DNA from: Streptomyces sp. NBC_01317
Lineage (GTDB): Bacteria; Actinomycetota; Actinomycetes; Streptomycetales; Streptomycetaceae
Assembly (NCBI RefSeq): GCF_035961655.1
Contig: NZ_CP108393.1
Span: 7,959,501 to 8,023,500, forward strand
Length of the DNA stretch: 64,000 bases
Direction: 5' to 3'
Shown: in pieces, positions 44,229-52,575 of the stretch
Position numbering within the stretch: the stretch's first letter is position 1
Layout: the number at the start of each line of letters is the position of its first letter
Made by a program: the position numbers and the translations under genes
The notes under the pieces: model-generated
The model's database searches: none
Told to the model about the DNA's origin: nothing
The model's input: the letters and a program-made list of their open reading frames with translations, nothing else

Positions 44229-44295
44229 GCCGGCCCCGGCTTCAACATGGTGGGGCCGGACGCCCCGGGAGAGTTCCGCACTCCAGGAACCGAGG

Positions 44296-44830
44296 GTGTC
44301 GCCGAGCGAGCCCTTCGTACCGTCCGAGTGGGCCGCGTGCCGCGCACCAAAATCCGCCACGCCCCAGCCGCTCGACGAGACACACCAACGCCCCTGCGGG
44401 CGCTCCACCAAGTCCGGCAATCCGTGCCGCGTGCAGTTCTCCGGCCCCGGCTTCGCCTGTGAGATACACACCACCGACCATGAGAACGCCCTCGTGGACG
44501 CCTACCTCCAGGGACTCGAAACCGGCCGGACACGCGCGAAGCAGTGGGAAAACAACAGGCCGCGGCCGCGTGCATCGAACGCCGTGAACAACAGGTCCGT
44601 ACCTTCCGGGAAAGCTCGACGCCAACACCCGCCGTCACGAGGACGACGGCTGCCAAGCCGTCACAGTCGCCGGCTACGGATACCGCTGGAGCGGCCCCGG
44701 CAAGCCAGAGGTCGAAGACCGGGTACTCCTGCCCGAGAACTACGTCAGCGCCCTGCGCCACGGCCCCGGCCCCTTCCCCGGAACGGTGACCGAACTGGGC
44801 ACCACCTACACCGGGCCCTCAGTACGATCG
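44296..44830 (+). pseudogene. Frameshifted hypothetical gene with a Cys/His zinc motif
   Basis: The first frame encodes CGRSTKSGNPCRVQFSGPGF ending in ACEIH, a Cys3-His pattern like the small TKSGxxC zinc-binding domains. Coding then seems to move to a second frame (KQQAAAACIERREQQ) and a third (GYGYRWSGPGKPEVEDRVLL). Two or more fragments or indels are involved. I do not recognise the family of the last part. Confidence 0.4.
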
Positions 44831-44859
44831 TCACCCGGGCCCCTCCACCCCGCCACGGA

Positions 44860-45419
44860 CCGCCTGAATGCTCAACCGCCTGGAGTGCTGGAACATGGCG
44901 TGGCGCGTGGCGACGAGCGGGTACTCGATCTGGGTTGCGGCGGCGGGGAACAGCTTCTGCGTGCTCTGACCGCGGACCCGCAACTGCACGCCGAGGGCGT
45001 CGACATCAGCGTCGGGGCCACGCATGCCTTCGGCGGCCTGTTGCCCACCCTCGCGGCGGCACGTGAGCATCTGGCTCCGGGCGAAAGTCTGCTGATCGGT
45101 GAGGGCTTCTGGGAACGTGAACCGTCACAGGACGCCATCGAGATGCTCGGGGACTTCACCGACCTGGCGGCCACCCTGGACCGCGTCGTCGCCGACGGGT
45201 GGACTGCCGTCCACGGGTATGTCAGCACGCGCCGTGAACTGGACGACTACGAGTGGGCCTGCTGGAGGTCGCTGGCCTCATGGGGCCCTGGACCACCCGG
45301 CCGACCCGGACAGCTCTCAGGCACTTGAGACAGCCACGACCCGCCGCACCGAACGGATGCGCGTCTACCGGGACACGTGGGGCTTCGTCAGCCTGGTCCT
45401 GCGTCAGACATCCGACTGA
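44860..45419 (+). pseudogene. SAM-dependent methyltransferase pseudogene
   Basis: The SAM motif RVLDLGCGGGEQLLRAL is followed by DPQLHAEGVDIS and then immediately by VGATHAFGGLLPTLAAAREH. Intact relatives have about 40 residues between these blocks, so there is an internal deletion. Near 45280 the frame changes again: the natural C-terminus ([27 protein letters not shown]) lies in another frame. Two lesions make it non-functional. Confidence 0.7.
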
Positions 45420-45439
45420 CCTGGACAAGCCCCGGTCGC

Positions 45440-45700
45440 CCCCGCCTCCTCGGTGGAACCAGTCTTCTGCGGGGAAGTCGAGGAACGCAGCTGTTCTTCC
45501 TGATTGTCAGTGGGCCGCTTGACGACCTTGGAGTACTTCGCACCGTACGGCTGGGCGAACGCGGCCGTTGCCGTGGCGGCGTGCTCCTTGTCCTCGACGT
45601 CGTAGATCTCCTGGAGCGCGCGCTTGGCCGCAGGCCGGGCCGACGTCGGCAGCGGGTCGAGGACTTCGGCGGTTTTGTGCGTTGCTCGCCGGGTGCGCGC
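45440..45700 (-). pseudogene. IS256-family transposase relic
   Basis: The reverse strand encodes [40 protein letters not shown] and [18 protein letters not shown], the core of IS256-type mutator transposases. A frameshift near 45490 moves the next conserved block ([11 protein letters not shown]) to another frame. Both ends of the element are gone. Confidence 0.75.
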
Positions 45701-45934
45701 GGATTTGGGTGCGTCCGATGTGCCTTCGACGGGCGCCGGTCCGACCGCGCGTGGGCACCGGCTCCGTCCCACGCGGTGACGCCCCGCGTGACGGCTTCCG
45801 CGATGACTGGCGAACTCGCCGATGCCGAGGGGCCGTTCGCCCGGCAACAGTGGCCACCGTCAGTCCGTACGGCGGCGTCCACCCGGTCCGTCCGAGTTTC
45901 CGGAGTGGTCCCGCCTCGACCGAGAGGCCCCCCA

Positions 45935-46873
45935 GTGCACCCGCTCTCCGACGCCCGTACCCCCGTTCGTCCCCGCCTCCGTCTCCGTCGTCGCGCCCGG
46001 TCCGGCCCGCGCGCCCTGTGGGCCGGTGGGATCACCGCCGCCGCGCTGATCGCCGCATTGGTTCCCGGTACCGCCGGGGCCCAGGCCGCCGCCAACCCGT
46101 ACGAGCGTGGTCCCGCGCCCTCCGTGTCCAGCATCGAGGCGGCCCGTGGTTCCTACGCCGTCTCGCAGACCTCCGTCTCCTCGGTGAGCGTGACCGGCTT
46201 CGGCGGCGGAACCGTCTACTACCCCACCAGCACCGCGGACGGCACCTTCGGAGCCGTCGTGATCTCGCCCGGCTTCACCGCCACCCAGTCGAGCATCTCG
46301 TGGCTCGGTCCCCGCCTCGCCTCCCAGGGTTTTGTCGTCTTCACGATCGACACCAACACCACCCTCGACCAGCCGGACAGCCGGGGACGCCAACTGCTCG
46401 CCGCGCTCGACTATCTGACGGAGCGTTCGTCGGTACGCACCCGCATCGACTCCGCGCGTCTGGGAGTCATGGGCCACTCGATGGGCGGCGGCGGCACCCT
46501 GGAGGCCGCGAAGAGCCGGCCGTCGCTCCAGGCGGCCATCCCGCTGACCGGGTGGAACACCGACAAGTCCTGGCCCGAGGTCCGTACGCCCACCCTCATC
46601 ATCGGGGCGGACGGGGACACGGTCGCGCCCGTGGCCTCGCACTCGGAACCGTTCTACACCTCGCTGCCCAGCTCGCTGGACAAGGCGTATCTGGAGCTCA
46701 ACGGCGCCACGCACTTCACGCCGAACTCCTCCGACACCACGATCGCGAAGTACAGCATTTCGTGGCTGAAGCGGTTCATCGACGACGACACCCGGTACGA
46801 GCAGTTCCTCTGCCCGCTGCCGAGGCCGAGCCTGACCATCGAGGAGTACCGGGGCAACTGCCCGCACGCCTGA
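45935..46873 (+). CDS. Secreted cutinase / PET-hydrolase-like polyester hydrolase
   Basis: This 312-residue protein has an Arg-rich start, a signal peptide ending near GTAGAQA, and a mature part opening [10 protein letters not shown] as in actinobacterial type I cutinases. The catalytic triad is Ser182 (GHSMGGGG), Asp228 (GADGDT) and His260 (NGATHF). Trp207 in LTGWNTD occupies the aromatic clamp position. Phe114 (SPGFTA) replaces the Tyr seen in many PET hydrolases. Cys293 and Cys309 can form the C-terminal disulfide. GTG 45935 has AGAGG 7 nt upstream. The enzyme should hydrolyse cutin-like or synthetic polyesters outside the cell. Confidence 0.9.
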   Translation: MHPLSDARTPVRPRLRLRRRARSGPRALWAGGITAAALIAALVPGTAGAQAAANPYERGPAPSVSSIEAARGSYAVSQTSVSSVSVTGFGGGTVYYPTSTADGTFGAVVISPGFTATQSSISWLGPRLASQGFVVFTIDTNTTLDQPDSRGRQLLAALDYLTERSSVRTRIDSARLGVMGHSMGGGGTLEAAKSRPSLQAAIPLTGWNTDKSWPEVRTPTLIIGADGDTVAPVASHSEPFYTSLPSSLDKAYLELNGATHFTPNSSDTTIAKYSISWLKRFIDDDTRYEQFLCPLPRPSLTIEEYRGNCPHA

Positions 46874-46930
46874 CCCACCGTCCGGACCACTGACCCACCA
46901 TCCGTTCCCCTGACCCACCGTCCGTTGGGC
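46871..46930. repeat. Three tandem 20-bp repeats
   Basis: TGACCCACCG/A plus TCCG recurs at 46871, 46891 and 46911 with an exact 20-bp period. The array starts at the cutinase stop codon and lies 120 bp before the LuxR gene. It could be a regulator binding array or a slippage product. Confidence 0.7.
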
Positions 46931-47051
46931 TGTGCCGGCGCACAGCGGGGCGCCGGCCCGGCTGGGTCGGCGCCCAAGACCCGCGCCACGGGCCTCACGC
47001 CCGTGGACGCGGGCCTTCCGGCGTCCGTTACGCGCAAGTAACGTCACGGAG

Positions 47052-50000
47052 ATGAACTCATCGACAACCGTGCGTAGTTCACGTCCGCTGTACGGCCGAA
47101 GCGGTGAACTCGCCATCCTGGGCACGCTGCTGGACCGCCTGAGGGCAGGTCACGGTGGCACGCTCGTACTGACCGCGCCACCGGGCCTGGGCCGTACCGC
47201 ACTCCTGGACCACACCGCCGCCTTACACACTGACGGTACGGTCCTGCGCGCCGAGGCCGCGGCGGCCGAACGGCTCCTGCCCTACAGCGGGTTGCACGCG
47301 CTCCTGTGCTCAGCGCCGCACGCGCCCCTACGGGCGCCCGTGCCGCCCCTCCTCCCGCTCGGCGCCGGAGTACGGATGGGGCCCGCCGGGACCGCCCTGC
47401 TCAACCGTCTGACGGATCTCGGTGCCCGTGAACCGCTCCTGGTCCAGGTGGACGACGCCCACGCCTGGGATCCCGCGTCCCGTGCGGCGCTCGCTTTCGC
47501 GGCCCGCCGGCTGCCGGCTCGTGGCCGGGTCGCGGTCCTGCTCGCGGTGGCGGACCACGGGCCGGGCGCGGACGCCTTCGCCGGACTGCCCGCGCTGCGC
47601 CTCGGCCCCCTGGACGATGAAGCGGCCGACGCGCTGCTCGATGACCTGACGGATCGTCAATTGGGCCCGGCGGTACGGGAGGAGCTGCGCCGCGAGGGCG
47701 CGGGCAACCCCCGGCTGCTCACCGCCCTGGCCGGACATCTGAGCACCGCGCAACTCTCCGGCCAACAGCCGTTGCCGCAGCCGCTGCCCGGCGGTGAGGA
47801 GCTGCTGGACGCCTACGCGACCTGTCTCGACACGCTGCCCGCCGACACCCGGGCCCTGCTGCTCTTCGCCGCCGCGGCGGCCGAGCACGAACCGGACGGG
47901 GCGGGAGCGGACGCCGCACTGCTGCTGAGAGCCGGAAGGTCGGCCGGGATCCACCCCGGCCGGCTGGCGCCCGCCGAACAAGCGGGAGTGGTACGCAGCG
48001 GAGGCGGCCGGGTCCGCTTCATCCACCCCCTGCTGCGTACGGCGGTCCTGCGCACGGCGCCCCCGGCCCGGCGCCGCGCCGTGCACCGCACCCTGTCCGC
48101 CGTCCTGGACGGCCCTCACCAGGCACTGCCGCGCCTGGTCCAGGCGGCTTGCGCGGCGCCGGGGCCCGACGCGGCACTGGCGCACGCGCTGACCCGTGCC
48201 GCCGTGCCGCCGCGCCCGTACGCCGACCGGGCCGCGGCGCTGGTCCGCGCGGCCGGGCTCACGGCGGACGAGGTCCTGCGCGGCGCGCGCCTGGCCGCGG
48301 CCGCCGAGCAGGCGTGGCTGGCCGGGCGGCCCGGCGAGGCCCGCCTGCTGCTGGCGCGGGTACGGACCGTACCGCCGCCGGGCCGCGCGCACTACGTGCA
48401 CGGGCTGCTCGCCCTGTGCGACGGTCCTGCGGCCGACGCCAGGGAAACCCTGCTGATGGCGGCGGACCTGCTCCGCGCGCACGACACGGAACGGACCGTG
48501 AGCGCGCTGCTGGGCGCGGCGGAGGCGGCCTGGGCGATGGGCGACGCGTCGGCCTGCCGCGAGGCGCTGGACCGTATATGTCCTGAACCGGCCGACCCGG
48601 TGCTGGAGTTGTACCGCGCGGGCATGTCGGCGGTCCTGGCCGGGCGTACGGGTGAGGGACACGCGCTGCTACGGGGGTACTTGGGGGCGATGGGTGACCG
48701 GGGGTCCCACGAAGCCGCCGACCCCGGTGGCATTCCGGGGTCGGCGGCCGGCGCGGGGTCGCGTGCCGAGGGCGTCCCGCAGACCGGTCCGCCTACCGAC
48801 CCGTGGATCGGCGAGAAGATCAGCTCACGGATCCGTGCGAGAGGAGACGAGGGCATCGGCGCAAGCATCAACGCCGAGACACGGCCGGGCACGCGACAAC
48901 ACGTCCGCCCAGGTGAGCCCGTAAGGCCTGGCAGTCCAGGCAAGCCCGCTGAGCCTGCGGTGCCCGGTGAGCCCGGAGATCCCGCGGCGCTGTTGAGAGC
49001 CGGGGTGGCCGCCTTGGTGCTGGGCGAGGTGGACACCGCCTGCCGGGTGGGGGCGAGGGCTTTGGCGGTGGTGCGTGGTGGGGGGGTTGGGGTGTGGTTG
49101 GTGCGGGCGTTGGTGTGTGTTGTTTTTGGTGAGTTGCGTGTGGGGCGTTTTGGGCGGGCGCGGGTGCTTGCTGGGGAGGGTGTGGTGGTGGCGGGGCGGT
49201 TGGGGCTGGGTAATGCGGTGGTGTGTTTGCAGGCTGTGCTGGCTTTGGTGGCTTCTGTTGAGGGTGGGGCTGGTTTGTGTGTGAGGTATGCGCGTGTGGC
49301 GTTGGCGGAGGCGGGGTCTCGTGGGCTTGTCCTGGCGGCTTCGTTGGCGGGGTGGGCTGTGGGTCGTGGGGAGTTGGCGGTGGGTCGGTGTGGTGAGGCG
49401 GCGGCGCGTTTGGGGCCGTTGGTGGGGCGGGGTGCGGGGGGTGGTCATTTCGCGGTTCGGATGTTGGTTGTGCCGTGTTATGTGGAGGCGATGGTGTTGG
49501 GGGGGCGGGGTGTTGAGCCGGGGGTTGGTGTGGTGGTGGAGGAGTTTGGTGTTTGGGTGGGTGGTTGTGGGGATGTGGTGGTGTCGGCTCAGTTGGCGCG
49601 TTGTCGGGCTTTGTTGGCTTCTGGGGGTGAGGCGGGGTGGTGGTTTGAGGAGGCGTTGCGTCGGCATGGGTGTGTGTCTGGTGATTTTGAGCGTGGTCGT
49701 ACGTTGCTTCTTTATGGGCATTGGTTGCGGCGTCGTCGCAGGACTCGTGAGGCGAGGGGGCCGTTGCGGGATGCTCTTGTTGCTTTTGAGTGGTGTGGTG
49801 CGGATTTGTGGTTGGGGCGGGTGCGTGGTGAGTTGCGTGCTGCGGGTGAGGCGGTGTCCGATCCGGCGGGGGAGCGGTTTCGTGGGGTGGGTGTGTTGCG
49901 TGTGTTGACGCCTCAGCAGCAGCGGATTGCGCGTTGTGTGGCGGAGGGTGCCACTAATCGTGAGGTGGCGTTGCGCTTGTCGTTGAGTCCCCGTACGGTG

Positions 50001-50081
50001 GATCACCATCTGCGTAATGTGTTCGCTACCCTGGGCATCCGTTCCCGCATCGAACTCGTCCGGTGGCTCGACCAGGCCTAG
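47052..50081 (+). CDS. LAL-type LuxR-family regulator, likely activator of the PKS cluster (TTA codon)
   Basis: The protein is 1009 residues. It has an N-terminal AAA-like ATPase domain with LVLTAPPGLGRTALLDHTAA at the P-loop (the Lys of GKT is Arg), a Walker B-like LLVQVDDAHAWD, long helical repeats, and a C-terminal LuxR helix-turn-helix (LTPQQQRIARCVAEGATNRE, LSPRTVDHHLRNVF). Residues of about 540-650 are a Gly/Pro-rich insert. Codon 58 is TTA (47223-47225), which in Streptomyces makes translation depend on bldA tRNA. From about 49060 the base composition turns G/T-rich. The stop TAG forms part of the IS5 target site, so the protein is still complete. Confidence 0.88.
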   Translation: MNSSTTVRSSRPLYGRSGELAILGTLLDRLRAGHGGTLVLTAPPGLGRTALLDHTAALHTDGTVLRAEAAAAERLLPYSGLHALLCSAPHAPLRAPVPPLLPLGAGVRMGPAGTALLNRLTDLGAREPLLVQVDDAHAWDPASRAALAFAARRLPARGRVAVLLAVADHGPGADAFAGLPALRLGPLDDEAADALLDDLTDRQLGPAVREELRREGAGNPRLLTALAGHLSTAQLSGQQPLPQPLPGGEELLDAYATCLDTLPADTRALLLFAAAAAEHEPDGAGADAALLLRAGRSAGIHPGRLAPAEQAGVVRSGGGRVRFIHPLLRTAVLRTAPPARRRAVHRTLSAVLDGPHQALPRLVQAACAAPGPDAALAHALTRAAVPPRPYADRAAALVRAAGLTADEVLRGARLAAAAEQAWLAGRPGEARLLLARVRTVPPPGRAHYVHGLLALCDGPAADARETLLMAADLLRAHDTERTVSALLGAAEAAWAMGDASACREALDRICPEPADPVLELYRAGMSAVLAGRTGEGHALLRGYLGAMGDRGSHEAADPGGIPGSAAGAGSRAEGVPQTGPPTDPWIGEKISSRIRARGDEGIGASINAETRPGTRQHVRPGEPVRPGSPGKPAEPAVPGEPGDPAALLRAGVAALVLGEVDTACRVGARALAVVRGGGVGVWLVRALVCVVFGELRVGRFGRARVLAGEGVVVAGRLGLGNAVVCLQAVLALVASVEGGAGLCVRYARVALAEAGSRGLVLAASLAGWAVGRGELAVGRCGEAAARLGPLVGRGAGGGHFAVRMLVVPCYVEAMVLGGRGVEPGVGVVVEEFGVWVGGCGDVVVSAQLARCRALLASGGEAGWWFEEALRRHGCVSGDFERGRTLLLYGHWLRRRRRTREARGPLRDALVAFEWCGADLWLGRVRGELRAAGEAVSDPAGERFRGVGVLRVLTPQQQRIARCVAEGATNREVALRLSLSPRTVDHHLRNVFATLGIRSRIELVRWLDQA

Positions 50082-50978
50082 GCCGTGTCGTTCGGATCAT
50101 CTGATCGTTGGTCTGGGTGTGCCGTTAACTGATGCGCAGTGGGCGCGGATCGAGCCGTTGTTGCCGGACCGGACTCCCAGGCGGGGTGGGCGGTGGCGGG
50201 ATCACCGTGAGGTGATCGATGCGATCGCGTGGAAGTTCCAGACCGGGTCGCAGTGGGTTCATCTGCCGGAGATATACGGGAACTGGCGGGGGGTCTACAA
50301 CCGGTTGCGGATGTGGGCCGTCGACGGGACCTGGGAGCGGGTCTTCGCCGCGCTGATGGCGCGGGCCGACGCCGATGAGGACCTGAACTGGGCAGTCTCG
50401 GTGGACTCCACCATCGTGCGCGCGCACCAGCACGCGGCCGGGGCCCGCAAAAAAGGGTCCCGGCCGGCGAGCCGCACGACCATGCCATCGGCTGCTCCCG
50501 CGGCGGACTGACCACGAAGATCCACCTGGCGTCCGACGACCGGTGTCGGCCCCTGGCGTTCGTCCTGACCGCCGGGCAGGCCGGCGACGCACCCGCGTTT
50601 CCCGAGGTCATGGCCCGCCTGCGCGTCCCCCGCCCTCGCGGGCGGCCCCGCACCAGACCGGACGTGATCCTGGCCGACAAGGCGTACTCCTCCTGCGCTA
50701 TCCGGGAACACCTGCGCAGACGCGGCATCCGGGCGGTCATCCCCGTCCCGGCCGACCAGCGCGGCCACCGACTCCGTCGCGGCAGTCGCGGCGGCAGACC
50801 ACCCGCTTTCGACCGTGAGGCGTACAAGCAGCGCAACACTGTCGAGCGGTGCATCAACCGCTTGAAGCAGTGGCGCGGCCCGGCCACCCGCTACGACAAG
50901 ACCACGACCATCTACCTCGCCGGACTCCACCTCGCAGGCATCTTCATCTGGTCCGCCCGATGATCCAAACGAAACGCC
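50082..50978 (+). mobile_element. IS5-family insertion sequence (897 bp)
   Basis: The terminal inverted repeats are about 20 bp (left GCCGTGTCGTTCGGATCATC at 50082-50101; right end 50959-50978, reverse complement matching at 17 of 20). CTAG flanks both sides (50078-50081 and 50979-50982), the target duplication. It inserted exactly at the LuxR stop codon. Confidence 0.88.
50119..50963 (+). CDS. IS5-family transposase, two frames joined by -1 frameshift
   Basis: The first frame (from GTG 50119, opening VPLTDAQWARIEPLLPDRTP) carries DDE-domain sequence up to SVDSTIVRAHQHAAGARKKG and stops at 50509-50511. The second half (RGGLTTKIHLASDDRCRPLA, ILADKAYSS, KQRNTVERCINRLKQWRG) lies in the -1 frame. 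The overlap contains six A followed by GGG (50449-50457), a classic slippage site. Programmed frameshifting is common in this IS group, so the enzyme may be active. Codon 3 is TTA. Confidence 0.82.
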
Positions 50979-50981
50979 CTA

Positions 50982-52107
50982 GTCTTCTGAGTCAGGAATT
51001 CTGTTCAGATGTTTAGGCTTGGCCTGTACTGGACGGCCGAAGGCCGAGTTGGTTCTGTCGGACGAGGAGCGGGCTGCGCTCGAGGGGTGGGTGCGGAGCC
51101 GTTCCACGCCGCAGGCGTGGGCCTTGCGCTGTCGGATCATCCTGGCCTGCGCGGAGGGCGCCTCCAACAAGGACGTCGCTGCCCGGCTCGGCGCGACGCC
51201 GCATGCGGTGGGCCGCTGGCGGGCGAGGTTCGTCGAGTATCGGATCGCCGGCCTGGGCGACATGCCCCGCTCGGGCGGTCCCCGGACGGTGAGCGACGAG
51301 CAGGTGGCCGCGCTGGTCACCAGGACGCTGGAGTCGGCTCCGAAGAACGCGACGCACTGGTCGACGCGGTCGATGGCGAGGCGGACGGGCCTGTCGCAGT
51401 CGACGGTGTCGCGGGTCTGGCGGGCGTTCGGTCTGCAGCCGCACCGGTCGCACACGTTCAAGCTGTCGACAGACCCGTACTTCGTCGACAAGGTCCACGA
51501 TGTCGTCGGCCTCTATCTGGACCCGCCCGAGCGGGCTCTGGTCTTCTGCGTGGACGAGAAGTCGCAGATCCAGGCCCTCGATCGCTCGCAGCCGGTGCTG
51601 CCGATGATGCCCGGAGTGCCGCAACGCGTCACGCACGACTATGTCCGCGCCGGCACCACCACCCTGTTCGCCGCCCTGGAGGTCGCCACAGGCAAGGTCA
51701 TCGGTTCCCTGCATCGCCGCCACCGCGCCGAGGAGTTCAAGAAGTTCCTCGTCAAACTCGACCGGGAAGTGCCCGACGGCCTCGACATCCACCTCGTGCT
51801 GGACAACTACGCCACCCACAAGACCCCGGCCATCAAGACATGGCTACTGGCCCACCCGCGGTTCCATCTGCACTTCACGCCGACTGGATCGTCCTGGCTC
51901 AATCTCGTGGAGCGATGGTTCGCCGAGCTGACGAACAAACAGATACGGCGAGGCGTCCACAAGACCGTCCAGGCCCTGGAGAAGGACATCCGGACCTGGA
52001 TCACAGCCTGGAACACCGACCCCAGGCCCTACATCTGGACCAAGACCGCGGACGAGATCCTCGAACGCCTCGCCTCATATCTGAACAGAATTCCTGACTC
52101 AGAAGAC
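50982..52107 (+). mobile_element. IS630-family insertion sequence (1126 bp) nested in the IS5 target duplication
   Basis: Perfect 29-bp terminal inverted repeats (50982-51010 and 52079-52107, starting GTCTTCTGAGTCAGG) are flanked by TA on both sides (50980-50981 and 52108-52109). That TA lies inside the right-hand CTAG of the IS5 element. The identical ends point to a recent arrival. Confidence 0.92.
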
Positions 52108-52110
52108 TAG
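51019..52110 (+). CDS. IS630-family transposase
   Basis: The protein is 363 residues and apparently intact. It has an N-terminal helix-turn-helix (SNKDVAARLGATPHAVGRWR), a second HTH (GLSQSTVSRVWRAFGL), and a DDE core with CVDEKSQIQALDRSQP (first Asp), LVLDNYATHKTP (second Asp) and TGSSWLNLVERWFAEL (Glu). The last codons and the stop TAG overlap the right inverted repeat and flanking TA. The start may be at 51019 or an alternative a few codons later. Confidence 0.92.
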   Translation: MACTGRPKAELVLSDEERAALEGWVRSRSTPQAWALRCRIILACAEGASNKDVAARLGATPHAVGRWRARFVEYRIAGLGDMPRSGGPRTVSDEQVAALVTRTLESAPKNATHWSTRSMARRTGLSQSTVSRVWRAFGLQPHRSHTFKLSTDPYFVDKVHDVVGLYLDPPERALVFCVDEKSQIQALDRSQPVLPMMPGVPQRVTHDYVRAGTTTLFAALEVATGKVIGSLHRRHRAEEFKKFLVKLDREVPDGLDIHLVLDNYATHKTPAIKTWLLAHPRFHLHFTPTGSSWLNLVERWFAELTNKQIRRGVHKTVQALEKDIRTWITAWNTDPRPYIWTKTADEILERLASYLNRIPDSED

Positions 52111-52575
52111 GGGGTGTCTGGTTTGCGGTGTCTGGTGCGCGCGTTCGTGGTGTTGTCGGACCGGGCGGGTGCGTCCGGTATGGGGTGGGTGCTCCGTCTT
52201 GGGGTCGCGGGCACCGGGCGCGGCGGGCCAGGCCCTGCGGGCGGACGGCCCTACTTCGCGGACACGCTCTGGGCTGTGGGGCATCCTCTGTGGTGCTGGA
52301 AGCGGGTGGGGTTTTCGGGTGTGTTGTCCGGGTGTGGGGTGAGGTCGTTCGTCGGTGAGGGAAGTTGGTGTGCTGCGTTCGGGCCCGGTGAACGCTTTTC
52401 CGTCCTTGCCTGTCTGGCGGGTATGGGCCGTATGCGTGGCGTGGGCGCCCGGGCGGTGTCCGGCCGGGCGCGTCGTCTCCTGGACCGCGTGGTGTTCGTG
52501 GCGCTGTGCGTTTGGTGGCCGGCCGGGGTGCGGGCGGGGCGGCGGCTGGGTGTTCTTGTGGGTGTGGGTGTGGGT
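52111..52575. other. G/T-rich stretch between IS630 and the PKS gene, no gene recognised
   Basis: These 465 bp lie after the convergent PKS stop. No frame shows a conserved motif. The composition matches the G/T-rich zones on both sides of the IS elements. No obvious terminator hairpin was found. Confidence 0.6.
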
